Shown here: piece by piece, positions 1 to 10,170 of the stretch
Layout: each line of letters starts with the position of its first letter
How positions within the stretch are numbered: the first letter of the stretch is position 1
From: Typhlomys cinereus
Lineage: Eukaryota; Chordata; Mammalia; Rodentia; Platacanthomyidae
Length of the DNA: 64,000 bases
Assembly (NCBI GenBank): GCA_023101885.1
Contig: JALPQD010000395.1
Location: 1,064,001 to 1,128,000 of the forward strand
Direction: 5' to 3'
The notes under the pieces: model-generated
Databases searched by the model: none
Seen by the model: the letters and a program-made list of their open reading frames with translations, nothing else
Told to the model about the DNA's origin: nothing
Position numbers and translations under genes: made by a program

Positions 1-1089
1 GAAAGCAGGACATGCAAGATCCAGCTCTCACTCTGCCAGCTCGAAGAGGTGCGTCCTATTGGGTATATGTTAAAGTATACCCAACTGCATAGTGGAGTCG
101 CCTGGAGCTACATCTCAAGTGGGGAGAGGGCAGGGCTGGAGGATGGGCACAGGACTGGGTCCTGACCTCTGGTCTTGGGTTTCTGGTTATCCTGGTCTAG
201 GCAATGAGCCACCATGAAAGGGCAAAGGATTTCTCTCCGGAGCAAACAGGCCAGGACAGAAGGCTTTCATGTCATGGGCCCAGGTGAAGGATCCTGACGT
301 TTAACTTCTGAGCCAGAGGTGGATTCATTTCCTTATTCTACCTAGGTGTAAACTGGGAGCACCTAGCTCCATTTTCCTAAAACTCAAGAGACCCGGCCTT
401 GCAACCAGCCCAAATTCCTTCTAAAGAGAAACTCAGGCCCTGTTTCCTGTCCCAACCCAACCCTGGAGCGAGGCAGCTGTGTGCGCACCATGTAGCTGAC
501 CCCACTGGTCACAGTAGATCGGCCAGGAGTAGGTAGCTAACTACATCAGAAGCACACAGTTTTGGGCTTTTGTGTGGTTTGAGGGTTTTTGAAACAGGGT
601 CTCATTCTATTGATCAGGCTGGCTTAGAACTCATTATTTAACCCAGGCTGGCCTCAATCTCAAGGTGGATCCTCCTACCCCAGCCTCCTGTGTTAAGATT
701 ACAGACATGAGGTGCTGCCCAGTTGTTTTGGGCCCAGTTGTTTTACTTGGGCTAGATGGAACCTGGGGCTTTGTCAATGAGAGATACCCCATACCCTCTG
801 CCAAAGACATTAGATTCTCTTCCCAATCGATCCTGAGGGGCTCTGCGCTAATGATCTGATGAAGTTGGGGGCAAGCTGGGGTGACTTGGGGACCTGTGCC
901 CAGTGAGTGATGATGTGTTGGGCTGGGGGAACTGCACAGCATAGGAGGTCTGGGAGAGTGAGGGGCTGGTCCTCCTGGCTTAGCCCCCATAACCAGACCA
1001 TCCCCTTCACCAGGCACCCTTAACTGAGTTGGGGGGACTACCAGGGCCCCGTGTGTCTCAGAGCCCAGAGTTGGGTGGGACACACATAC
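1..1089 (-). other. LAMC3: Partial intron 24 of LAMC3
   Basis: No exon of the remaining coiled coil (human MKLQFPRPKDQ onward) could be recognised on the minus strand. The only clear element is the B1 SINE at 575-722; the rest looks like unique intronic DNA. Confidence 0.7.
575..722 (-). repeat. B1-type (7SL-derived) SINE
   Basis: Reads in reverse as a diverged B1 monomer: a GAAACAGGGTCTCATTCTAT-like start, then the internal motifs AGGCTGGCCTCAATCTC and AGATTACAGACATGAGGTGC in antisense. Confidence 0.75.
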
Positions 1090-1192
1090 CTTCTAGGTCA
1101 GCCAACAGAGTCGAGGCTCCTGTGCCTGTCACTGTGGCAGCGTGGACAGCCGAGGAGGCCTGGGTCAGGGCAGCTGTGGCCTTGCGGTGCAG
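1090..1192 (-). CDS. LAMC3: LAMC3 exon 24: coiled coil, last exon in window
   Basis: Codes residues 1308-1341: LHRKATAALTQASSAVHAAT, VTGTGASTLLADLE. It matches human LHQEARAALTQASSSVQAAT and LLADLEG. The acceptor is CCTCCAG|CTGCAC and the donor is GAAG|GTATGT. No later exon was found between here and position 1, so the gene continues outside the window. Confidence 0.94.
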
Positions 1193-1802
1193 CTGGAGGG
1201 AGGAGGAGAGAGGCCGGGCATCAGAGAACATGCTCCAAACCCGCTTTGAAGGTGGATCTTGATGCAGAACTAATTATACAGCCCCCAAGTCTCTCCCAAG
1301 GAGACCTTCGTCCCCTAGGAGTCTGGAGGCCAGGTGGAACACAGGAACCAAAGGAAGAAGGGAGAGATACCACACGCTTCCATCTCCAGCACTGCCAAGT
1401 CAGCTTATAGAACAGCGCCCTCTCTCCCCACTTCAGAGAGACACGCTCACGTCTCCATGGCCACTAGATGTGAGGAGTTAGGAAGAGAGTCCAGGAAGTC
1501 AAGGATCAGATGGGTGCAGACCGAGGAAGGAGGGGCGGGAAGACGGGGAAGACAGTATGAGTCAGAGGAAGCAGGAGAGGAAGAATGCTCACTTCCAGAC
1601 ACCTGGGGACTCACAGCAGTTGTTCTGGCCTGTCACCAGCCTGTCCTAAAGGGGAGGGGTCTGGGACCGCATCCCTCCTCAGCACTTACACACAGACCTG
1701 GAAGTGTAAACTGCCACCATTTTCTGTCCAGGGCCAGGATCCAAACTCATATTCTTCTGCTGGCACAGCAAAATCTTTCCTTTTTATCTTATTGATTTAT
1801 TG

Positions 1803-1804
1803 TG

Positions 1805-1851
<47 letters not shown>

Positions 1852-2087
1852 CAGAGGGCAATGTGTGTTCCTGTGGAGGCCCAAGGATGACTTCAGGAAT
1901 CATCTTGGATTGCTTCTACCTCCTTTTTGTTTTGCTCTGAGATTTCCCAAGTTCCCCCTGACCAGGGCTGGAAGCACAGGTCACAGCCATTTCCATCTGG
2001 CATTTTTTATGTAGAACCTGGTATCTGAACTCAGGACTTTCTGCTTGCTCAGCAGGGTCTTAACTCCTGAGCCATCTCTCTAGCCTG
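1803..2087 (-). repeat. B2-like tRNA-derived SINE with (TG)n tail
   Basis: Antisense copy. The (TG)n at 1803-1850 is the 3' tail, followed by TCAGAGGGCAATGTGTG and ending in the tRNA-like head (GAGCCATCTCTCTAGCC on the plus strand). It lies in intron 23. Confidence 0.85.
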
Positions 2088-2604
2088 GTCCAAGTTTCTG
2101 TGCAGAGAGATGAAGTATCCTGGAGGTAGATGGAGGAGGGGGTCATGTGACGTGGCAAATGCTCTAGAAGCCACTGAACTGGTTGGAAATGGTTAACTTG
2201 TTCTTTCAGGTGAAAGCCTGTTTTGATTTCCTAAACTCGGTGGTGCGAAGAGCCATGTTTCGAAAGCAGACCTCTATTAAGGGAAGCTTTGGGCCAGGTG
2301 TGAGGCCCGCCGACAGCAAGCTCGTGTTTGCCTAGTCTCTTTGTGTATATAAATATTTGTTTAACTTGTGACAGTTTGAAGTTCCAACGTGTGGGCTCAG
2401 TGACAATCGCCAAATGTGCGCAGTTGAAAAAAATAACCCTCATGTGTTTCACTGCAAGTATACAACACAGGCTCGGAGGGAGAACCTCAGGTGCTGTCAG
2501 CCTGACTCAGGCCGGGTGGGAAGCAGGAAGGGGGCCTGAGGTGCTGAGGTAGGCAGAGCATCTGCAGGTGGGGGTCTGGCCCTGACTACACTTGGGTATT
2601 AGAG

Positions 2605-3292
2605 GAGCCTGGGGAGGCTGTGTGTGCATGCATGTGTGTGTGCGTGCCTGCTTGTGTTATATGTTGTGGTGTGCATGCATGTGTGTGTGCATCTAAGTGG
2701 AGATCCAAGGTCAACACTGCATGTCTTCCTCAATCACTTTTCAGCTTTAGTTTTTTTTTTAATTTTTATTTATTTTTTTATTATTTATTATTTATTCAAT
2801 TATGCGTGTATGCGTGTGTGCGCGTGTGTGTATGTATGTGTGTATATGTATGTGTGTGTGTGTGTAGAACTACGGACGAATTTGGGAACCACCGTGGACC
2901 GCCTCCACCTCCTCCTTGTTTACTCTGCCCCGGGATTCACAGGCTCCGCCCTACCAGGACCAGAAACGCAGGCCACCCCCGCTTCCGCCTGGCGTCTGTA
3001 CATGGGGTCTAGGATCCGAACTCAGGACCTTCCGCCTGCAAGGCGGAGGCTTAACCCCTGAGCCACCTCTCCAGCCCCCAGCTTTAGTTTTTGAGACAGG
3101 GCCGATTATCGAACCTGGGACTAGCTCACTGATGTGTCTAGGTTGACTGGCACTAATCTCCTCCCCCAGACACATGCACTACGCCTAGCTTTTTGTGTGC
3201 GTGGTTTTCTGGGAGTGGAAGCAGTGCTAGAGATGGAACCTCACACACACTAGGCACATGCTGCACCGCTGAGCTTCAGTCCAGCCTGTGTT
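2605..3292 (-). repeat. B4-type SINE interrupted by a younger SINE
   Basis: TG-rich flank plus CATCTAAGTGGAGATCCAAG on the left and TTTTGAGACAGGGCCGATTA plus an ID-like end on the right together form one B4-type element (ID head plus B1). It is split by the insertion at 2756-3078. Confidence 0.7.
2756..3078 (-). repeat. Young B2-like SINE with target-site duplication
   Basis: Antisense copy with AATAAA-containing A-rich tail, (TG)n and a tRNA-like head. It is flanked by direct repeats CAGCTTTAGTTTTT at 2742-2755 and 3079-3092, a perfect 14-bp target-site duplication. Confidence 0.9.
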
Positions 3293-3294
3293 CA

Positions 3295-3381
3295 GCTTTT
3301 TCGTGTGTTTCTGGAGATCCAAATGCAGCTCCCCATGCTTGTGTGGCAGGGACTTTACTGACGGAACCATCTCCCCAGTCC
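3295..3381 (-). repeat. B4-type SINE fragment
   Basis: Short antisense fragment ending in GGAACCATCTCCCCAGTCC, the reverse of a tRNA-like SINE head. Confidence 0.55.
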
Positions 3382-4044
3382 AGGAAGTTGATCTCTCTTC
3401 CTGATCTCCTCAGTCTAGATGAGGGGTGTGAACCAGTTCCGAGGGCACTGACTGGGTCTCCAACACAGCAAAGCTGCCAGGCCCTGGCCCAGCTCAGGAA
3501 TGCCCTGTCTCCTCAAAGAGAATGTGCCCCTTGGGTTTGTAAGAAGCTGGGGAGGGGGTGGGGGCTTTGGAGAAGCCACTGATGCCACCTGGGAATTCTG
3601 AGATCTGCAGGTCGAATCCCTGAAAGGTGTCACGTTGCTCTTGAGTTTGGTGTCCATCTTGTGGTTGGGTAAACTGTCAGCCTAAGGCAGCCCCGTGGGA
3701 AGGATGGGGGGAATCCCAGGGGCTGTCCTTGGAACCTTTTCACAAGTCTGCAGTTGATCCCAAATAAAATGTTTTGCCACAGGATCTGCCCAGAGGCTGT
3801 GTGGTTTAGCTAAGTCCCAGCAGCTGCTCAGAACATGGGGTGTCTGAGCTAAGGGAAAAAGGAAGGGTTACCCTGAGCAAGGATACAAGGCACGGTCCCC
3901 ACCATCCACCTGCCTCTCATCTGTCCCTCCTGCCTCCCGACACCTTTACTCTCTTCTTGGGAACCGCTTCCACCCCGCCCCTCTCTTACCTTGACGGCCT
4001 CTGGAGCAGTCAAAAGTAGTCAGTAGAACCACAGGTGTGGACAG

Positions 4045-4143
4045 CTACTTCCTTTCTTTGCCCCGCCCCCAACCCAGCTACTTCCTTTCTTTGCCCCGCC
4101 CCCAACCCAGCTACTTTCTCTCTTTGCCTCGCCCCCAACCCAG
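4045..4143. repeat. 33-bp GC-box-like tandem triplicate
   Basis: Three head-to-tail units (4045-4077, 4078-4110, 4111-4143), each pairing a pyrimidine run (CTACTTCCTTTCTTTG) with CCCCGCCCCCAACCCAG. The third unit differs by a few bases. It lies in intron 23, 60 bp past the exon 23 donor. Confidence 0.95.
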
Positions 4144-4203
4144 CCCCAGGTGTCCTGGAGACAGCTCCTGCTCCTTGGGGTGGCAACCAAGACTCTTTCT
4201 GAC

Positions 4204-4353
4204 CTGTGAGAGGGGCTCCGTCTTCTGCAGCACCCCTTGGGCTGCAGCCCGCAGGAGTCCAGCAGCCTTGGCGGCCTCTCGCTGTCCCTCTGCGACCTTC
4301 TGCCCCAGAGCCTGTGCTCTGGAACCCAGGGCCCTGGCTTGGGATTGCTGAGG
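4204..4353 (-). CDS. LAMC3: LAMC3 exon 23: coiled coil
   Basis: Codes residues 1258-1307: PQQSQARALGSRAQALGQKV, AEGQREAAKAAGLLRAAAQG, VLQKTEPLSQ. Human gamma-3 reads ALRQTEPLTK-like residues at the same place. The acceptor is CTACAG|CCTCAG and the donor is TCACAG|GTCAGA. Exactly 150 bases keep phase 0. A GC-box-like 33-bp triplicate lies 60 bp beyond the donor. Confidence 0.93.
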
Positions 4354-4740
4354 CTGTAGGAACATGGTGGGCACAGGTTGGGCTCACGGCCAGCTCCTCC
4401 ACACAGGGGAAGGTGCCCTGCTGGGCTTAGGGTCAGCCTGCGGCAGCCCAGCCAGAACTCTTGCCCCTGAAGACTCCCTCTCGTTGTCCCGGGCACTCCC
4501 AGATGCCCCAGGGGACGGGCAATGACAGGGGTGCTATATGTGGACCAGGAAGTAGAGAAGCTAAAGGACTGACCAAGAAGTTCAGTCCTCAGCCTCACCG
4601 ACTTCTACCAGAGCAGCCCTGGGTGACCCCACGAGCCTGACCCATGTATCTTTGTAACAAGCTGAGAATCCCTCCCACATCTGCAGTTCTTCCAGCCTCT
4701 GTACTTGAGAATGCAGACCAATCTAGACTTCAGAAAGGCA

Positions 4741-4935
4741 GAACTGTGGGGCTGGAGAGGTGGCTCAGGGGTTAAGCCTCCGCCTTGCAGGCGGAAAGTC
4801 CTGAGTTTGGATCCAAGACCCCACGTATAGACGCTGGGCGGAAGCAGGGGTGGCCTGCGTTTCTGGTCCTGGTAGGGCGGAGCCTGTGAATCCCAGGGCA
4901 GAGTAAACAAGGAGGAGGTGGAGGTGGAGGCTGTG
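4741..4935 (+). repeat. Young B2-like SINE, 3'-truncated
   Basis: Same subfamily as the copies at 2756, 51528 and 60163 (GCCTCCGCCTTGCAGGCGGA, then GGTCCTGGTAGGGCGGAGCC) but ends in a GGAGGT run without the CA tail. It lies in intron 22. Confidence 0.85.
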
Positions 4936-5135
4936 CCTGGGAAGTCCTTGCTCACAGAAGACTGGTACTGATATTCCTATCGGCATCAGCACCGAATCCT
5001 GGCTGAGTTCTGTTGCTCCGCCCCACGCATGGCTGCTGCTTGAAGCCTCGCCCCCCTCTGTCTGAACCCCTGATTCTTCTGCTTGGAGAACCCCCATCGC
5101 CACCCCATTGAAGAGCTTGGGGACACTCTGCTGAC

Positions 5136-5283
5136 CAGAGTTCCAGAGGAGACCAGTGAAGCCAGGCGCGGGGCCGTGTCTGCAACAGCTTCATGTACAG
5201 AGGACAACGCCCTCTTGGCTGTGGGCAGCACTTCCGCCACAGCTGTGCCCAGGGCTTTCTGGGCTGCCTGGACCTCCTGGTAC
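5136..5283 (-). CDS. LAMC3: LAMC3 exon 22: coiled coil
   Basis: Codes residues 1208-1257: YQEVQAAQKALGTAVAEVLP, TAKRALSSVHEAVADTAPRL, ASLVSSGTL. The acceptor is TTCCAG|GTACCA. The donor was placed at CTCTG|GTCAGC because exon 23 starts on a full codon and its PQQS follows SSGTL just as human PQKS follows SPGAL. The open frame beyond the donor is intronic. Confidence 0.93.
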
Positions 5284-5645
5284 CTGGAAGGAAAGAGAAG
5301 CCAGGATGCCATAGAGCAGGGTGCAGGACGCCCCTCCCCAGCATGGTCCAGGTCCCCCCAGTTGGAGCTGCTGATTTGCAAAACCCTCAGCAACCTGCGT
5401 CAGAGGGGTGCACCGGGAGCCAACTGGAGCAGAGAGACTTGCTGCTCTGGGATCTAGGCTCCCTCCCTCCTGTCACAGGCTGAAGATCCTGTAGCCCCAC
5501 TTGGGTGGGACAAGACCCCCTAGATACTCTTAACGACCCATGAAGAACTCAGGAGAGCTGGTTCTAGAAGCAGCGGCCACTGGCTGGGCCTGTGGGCTCC
5601 TGCCGATTGAGCCCATGCTTCTCTCCCTCCCCAGGGTGGTCTCAC

Positions 5646-5780
5646 CTGTCCTCCAGCTCCCGCTGGGTGTCCAGGGCCACTCTGCCGTCCAGCAGACCCC
5701 ACAGAAGCACGTGGCTGGCGTTGGAGGTGAGCAGGGCGCGTTGTGCCAAAGCTTCTATCTTGGCCGCAGTGTCCCTGTGG
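5646..5780 (-). CDS. LAMC3: LAMC3 exon 21: coiled coil
   Basis: Codes residues 1163-1207: HRDTAAKIEALAQRALLTSN, ASHVLLWGLLDGRVALDTQR, ELED. This aligns with human HRDTATKIAATAWRALLASN and onward. SNAS is a sequon. The acceptor is CACACAG|CCACAG and the donor is GACAG|GTGAGA. Confidence 0.95.
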
Positions 5781-5933
5781 CTGTGTGAATGGCTGTCATC
5801 AAGTGCACGCTGGGGCCCACACTGCGCCCCTGTGCTGTGGGGTCCTGCACAGACTCCTATCTGTCCTCTTGCTGCCTCAGCCCTGAAGGCAAGTGTACCC
5901 CATGTTTCTGCTCACACATGCACACACATATTC

Positions 5934-5978
5934 TCTCTCTCTCTCTCTCTCTCTCACATACACACACACACACACACC
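5934..5978. repeat. (CT)n-(CA)n microsatellite
   Basis: Compound dinucleotide run in intron 20. Confidence 0.95.
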
Positions 5979-6211
5979 CCACATCACACATCAGTTTCAC
6001 CGCACATGTATCTAGTTGGGACAACAGATCGTGCAGCCACCCTGACACAGACGGCATAGAACACAATTGCCACGCTAGCCTGAGATTGAATCCTGACTGG
6101 GGTGTCCACGAGCAAGTCAATTGGCTTCTGTCTCTCTAGAGCCACAAGCAACGTTGCTGCAGATCCCACATCCCTAAGGTCATATGCTGCGTCTTAAAAG
6201 ATGTGGATGGA

Positions 6212-6432
6212 ACAACCCAGATGGCAGGCTGTGGAGAGAGCTCAGTTGGCAAGCACGAGGACCTGACTGTGATCCCCAGAATTCACGTACAAAAAAGTCG
6301 GGCCCAGTGACACAGCCTTTTAATCCTAGTGTTGGGAGATAGAGACTCGGGCTTGCTGGCCAGCCCTGACTCCTTGGTCAGGTCCAGGCCAACAAGAGAC
6401 TATGCCTTAAAAAAAAAAAAAAAAAAAAAAAA
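6212..6432 (+). repeat. B4-type SINE with poly(A) tail
   Basis: ID-like head (GTGGAGAGAGCTCAGTTGGC), B1-like middle (CTTTTAATCCTAGTGTTGGG) and an A-run at 6407-6432. Confidence 0.75.
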
Positions 6433-6433
6433 G

Positions 6434-6610
6434 TGGGTGGGGCTAGAGAGATGACTCGGTGGGTAAGGAGCCTGCTCACAAACCTGGAGACCTGAGTTCA
6501 ATCCCTACACGGAGCCTAGGCGGTGGAAGAGAGGCCTGATTTCCAAAAGTGCTCTGGCCTCCACGGCATGCTGTCGCACACTCGGTCTCTCTCTCTCTCT
6601 CGCTCACTTG
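6434..6610 (+). repeat. B3-type SINE
   Basis: tRNA-like head GGGGCTAGAGAGATGACTCG, then TTTCCAAAAGTGCTCTGGCC and a CT-rich tail, as in rodent B3-type elements. Confidence 0.7.
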
Positions 6611-6819
6611 CTTTCTCTTAATTTCTCTCACAAATGGACAAAATATTTCTAGATTGTCACTTGGCTTCCGAGCAGACACACACATGCGCGCGCGCACACA
6701 CAAACGCACAGATGCACATGAACATATATACTTACGCTCACCACCACAACAAATAACATAAATGTCTATTAATGAATGACAATGAGTAGGCAATATACAG
6801 TCTATCTATAGGTCATAAA

Positions 6820-7060
6820 AGGGGTGGAGTGCTGATTCGTGCTGTCACGTGCATGAACCCTGAAAACATGATGTCAAATGGAAAGAACCAAAAGCAACAG
6901 GCCACACGTCATGTGATTCCATCTACGGGAGATGACCAGAGCCCATAAATCCATAGTGAGGGAAGATAGACGGGCAGCTGCCAGGGCTGGAGAGCGAGGC
7001 TGAGGCATGGTGAGAACGGGCACTCAGTTGATCAACTCTGTGAGCGTGAAAACACGCTGG
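6820..7060 (-). repeat. Old LINE-1 3'-end fragment
   Basis: Resembles the antisense of an ancestral L1 3' end: GCATGAACCCTGAAAACATG, ATGTGATTCCATCTACGGG, GGGCAGCTGCCAGGGCTGG. It carries no coding sequence. Confidence 0.65.
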
Positions 7061-7066
7061 ACTGCA

Positions 7067-7072
7067 ACGTGC

Positions 7073-7120
<48 letters not shown>
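7067..7120. repeat. (TG)n microsatellite
   Basis: Nearly pure dinucleotide run in intron 20. Confidence 0.95.
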
Positions 7121-7353
7121 ATACAGGCACACTGAATGTGCAGACCAGAAATAAACTTGGGGGCTGTTCTAGCGGCCGCCTGCCCACCTGGGCTTTTGAG
7201 ACAGTCTCTTGCTGAGGCCTGGGCTCACCCAGGAGGCGAGACCAGCCAGCCAGTGAACTCCAGAAGTCCAGAGTCTCTTTCTCCTTGACTGGGACCACAC
7301 ATCCAACCACCACACTGCGATTTTCACGTGGATGCTGGGGATCAAACTCAGGT

Positions 7354-7680
7354 GCCGGGGTTAGAGAGATGGCTTGGTGGGCAAAGCCCTTGCCATACAA
7401 ATCTGATGATCTGAGTTCAGATCCCCAGATCCCTCATGAGGAGCCGGATGCTGTGGCGCGTGCATCTGCAATCCCAGCACATCTGTGGGGAGCGAAAGCT
7501 GCAACTCAATAATCTCTGGAAGCCCTTGGGCGGCTAGACTGGCTTACACAGCAGTGGGAAAGAGACCTGGTCTCACATCTGAAGCAGGGTGCAAAGGGGA
7601 GGAGCAACATCCAAAGACTTTTGCCTGTCTCCACATGTGCTCTGTGGCACTGCAGATCCATGCTCACGCGCACACACACA
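7354..7680 (+). repeat. B4-type SINE
   Basis: Head GGGTTAGAGAGATGGCTTGG, middle GCATCTGCAATCCCAGCACA, then a CA-rich tail that runs into the array at 7664. Confidence 0.7.
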
Positions 7681-8055
7681 CAATCATTACACACACTCAA
7701 CACACACATCCCATATACCACACCGCACAACTCACTCATTATACACATATACTCACTTATCACAACATAGACACACACACACAGTCATTACACACACTCA
7801 ACACACACATACCATATACCACACCCCATAACTCACTCATTATACACATATACTCACTTATCACAACATAGACACACACACACAGTCATTACACACACTC
7901 AACACACACATCCCATATACCATACCGCATAACTCACTCATTATACACATATACTCACTTATCACAACATAGACACACACACAGTCATTACACACACTCA
8001 ACACACATATCCCATATACCACACCATAAAACTCACTCATTGCACTCATTCATTA
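7664..8055. repeat. CA-rich array with ~100-bp higher-order repeat
   Basis: The motif CAGTCATTACACACACTCAA (first copy CAATCATTAC) recurs at 7681, 7782, 7883 and 7982, giving steps of 101, 101 and 99 bp. Each unit also repeats the TATACACATATACTCACTTA segment. It lies in intron 20. Confidence 0.9.
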
Positions 8056-8247
8056 CACATACACATACACTCACTCATAATATACACATATACATACAGG
8101 TCTTCATGCTTACATGCTAATGACATTTGGTGGCATTTTCTCCCACTGAGCACATCTGATCTCGTCTCCTGTGGGTTGCCCCTGACTGTGAGCTCCCTGT
8201 TGGCTGTGCGAGCACAACCACCCACATCCTGGGGGCTTAGGACTCAC

Positions 8248-8324
8248 CTCCTAGCGAGGACGTGGGCCTCTGCAGCCAGGTGGCTCCAGTTGGTGGGCGG
8301 GCTGGGTCCTTCCTGAAGAATTGT
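8248..8324 (-). CDS. LAMC3: LAMC3 exon 20: coiled coil, short exon
   Basis: Codes residues 1138-1162 (TILQEGPSPPTNWSHLAAEA, HVLAR). Two in-frame acceptors 12 bp apart are possible: AAAG|ACAATT (used here) and TTCAG|GAAGGA, which would start at 8312. The longer form is preferred because TILQEG aligns with human EIPQEG and a clean pyrimidine run precedes it. The donor is AGGAG|GTGAGT. A SINE in the opposite orientation starts about 20 bp upstream of the acceptor. NWS is a potential new glycosylation sequon where human has KWS. Confidence 0.88.
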
Positions 8325-8343
8325 CTTTAGAGAATGGAGAAGG

Positions 8344-8573
8344 GGGCTGGAGAGACAGCTCAGGAGTTAAGACTCTGCCTCCCAAGCAGAAGGATCCCAC
8401 ATCCCATCTAAACACACTGGACAGAAATGGTGGCGGCCTGCATGACCTGCACTTCCAGCCCTGGAAGGCGGAGCCTGGGAAATCCCAGAGCGAAGCAATA
8501 AGAAGGTAGAAACAATCCAGGATGATTCCCAAAGTCACCCTTGGGCCTCCACAGGCACACACAGTGCCCTCTG

Positions 8574-8612
<39 letters not shown>
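8344..8612 (+). repeat. B2-like SINE next to exon 20 acceptor
   Basis: Full copy from GGGCTGGAGAGACAGCTCAG to a (CA)n tail. Candidate target-site duplication: AGAATGGAGAAGG on the left against AGAATAGAAAAGG on the right (11 of 13). It lies about 20 bp upstream of exon 20 in the transcript sense. Confidence 0.88.
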
Positions 8613-8613
<1 letters not shown>

Positions 8614-8789
8614 GAATAGAAAAGGAAACTGAGGCCAGGGACCACTAGTGGCTAGCAGACTGGGCCGAACAGGAGAGTGCCAAGAATATGTCAAAATTTC
8701 ATTCATTTCCATTTCTATGTGCATAGAAGATATGTGCACATGCATGTTTTCAAGTACGTGTGTGTGGGTGTGTGTGTGTGCGCACGCAC

Positions 8790-9105
8790 ACACACAAGAG
8801 CATGTGTACATTCATGCCTGCAAGTGTGTATAGGCCCAGGGTGATATCAGGAAATCATCCTCAACCGCTCTTCCACCTTATTCTTTTGAGACAGAGTCTC
8901 TAATCAAACACAGACCTTGCCTGATAGGCCTAGTTTGACTGGTCAGTTTTCTCTGAGGATTCCTGGTGTCCCCAGGGGAGGCCAGACATTACAGACAGGT
9001 CACCATACACCTGCCTAGCATTTTATGTGGGCCCTGGGCATCCAAACTCTAGTCCCTTTGCTTATGCAGTCAGCACTTTCAGTGTTGGACTATGTCCTCT
9101 ACTGA
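8790..9105 (-). repeat. B4-type SINE
   Basis: Antisense element: CA/TG flank, CTTATTCTTTTGAGACAGAG (B1 part) and an ID-like end with CCTTTGCTTATGCAGTCAGC. It lies in intron 19. Confidence 0.65.
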
Positions 9106-9391
9106 GCGTCAGTAATTTCATAAATGCACAAAGCTGCCTACAGGGTTGGCGCCCAGCGACTCGTGTCCTGGCTCATGGATCATCCACGCAGGCCCTCATG
9201 CCGCCTGCTGAGCGCTCACGGTCTACTCAGGGGACATCTCTCTTTGCAAATGTGGTCTCAGTGCCTCAGTGGAGGATCCCCAGCATGGCTCCCGTTTGCA
9301 GGGGACACTAGGCCTCCCACTCAGGGAGAGGCGTGACTAAGTCAGCAGGTCAAGGACCCTCCCCAGGCTTAGGAGGAGGAGCCCTGGGTAC

Positions 9392-9597
9392 CAGAGAGGC
9401 CAGAGCGGAGGCTGCATGCAGGATCTCCTCCTCCGAGGACCCCAGTGCGGCCCCCAGCTCGGCCAGCTGGAGACAGGTCTTCTGGGCTCCGGCCCGGGTG
9501 CAGGGGGCTCTCTGGCTCAGTGCCTGCAGCTGTTTCCGGGCGACCTTCACGGACGTCCCAAGGGCTGTCATCCGTCCTAAGAAGGCTTCCCGGGCCC
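9392..9597 (-). CDS. LAMC3: LAMC3 exon 19: coiled coil
   Basis: Codes residues 1069-1137: GAREAFLGRMTALGTSVKVA, RKQLQALSQRAPCTRAGAQK, TCLQLAELGAALGSSEEEIL, HAASALASL. Long helix-forming stretches, with QKTC and SSEEEILHAA, are shared with human. The acceptor is TTACAG|GGGCCC and the donor is CTCTG|GTACCC. The exon ends on a codon boundary. Confidence 0.95.
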
Positions 9598-9954
9598 CTG
9601 TAAAAGGCCGCAGTCCAACGGTCACAGACCAATCAAGACTCCACATGAAAGCTGTCTCTCTCAGGCTTCCATTTGTGGCCTTCACCTACCTGGGCACAGC
9701 TGAGCCCCCCACCCCCATCCCAGCGGAAGCACCCACAGAGAGTTCTTGAGGAGAAGCCTGGGGCCGGGGTAGGGCCGGGGGAGGGGGGGAGCTCAGTGAG
9801 AGAGCATCTCCTTAGCATGTGTCAGACCTACGTTCCTCCCCATCCAACAGACCAATGGAGAAGCCTGCTCAGGCTGGGACTCTCAAATGGCAAACTGTGA
9901 CCCCAGATCCCACCACAGCAGGGTACTGAGGGGGAATGGAATCTTCAGGGCCGG

Positions 9955-10170
9955 AGGTGCTGGCCGCCACCATTTCTACTTGGCCTTTTTATGTGGGACC
10001 TGGGATCCAAACTCAGAACCTCTTGCTTGCGAGACAAAAGTTTTAACCCCTAAGCCATCTTTCTAGGCCCTAACATCTAGTTTTTTGTGTGGGGATCTAG
10101 GAATCCAAACTCTGGTCCTTTTGCTTGCACAGCAAGCCACATTAACTGTAGAGCCATCCCCTCGGCCCAC
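9955..10170 (-). repeat. Two adjacent B2-like SINE fragments
   Basis: Two antisense tRNA-like heads in a row: GTGGGACCTGGGATCCAAAC to CCATCTTTCTAGGCCC, then GGGGATCTAGGAATCCAAAC to CCATCCCCTCGGCCC. It lies in intron 18. Confidence 0.75.

Noticed and set aside
3960..4020. Tiny exon candidate between CTCCAG and GTAAGAG on the minus strand
   Set aside because: Only 11 bases would fit, phase would break, and exon 24 at 1090-1192 joins exon 23 directly in the correct phase.
4960..5103. Possible extra LAMC3 exon sequence beyond exon 22 (frame reading QAEESGVQTEGGEA)
   Set aside because: It loosely resembles human residues after exon 22, but exon 23 at 4204-4353 carries the true counterpart in correct phase. 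This stretch is intron 22 read-through.
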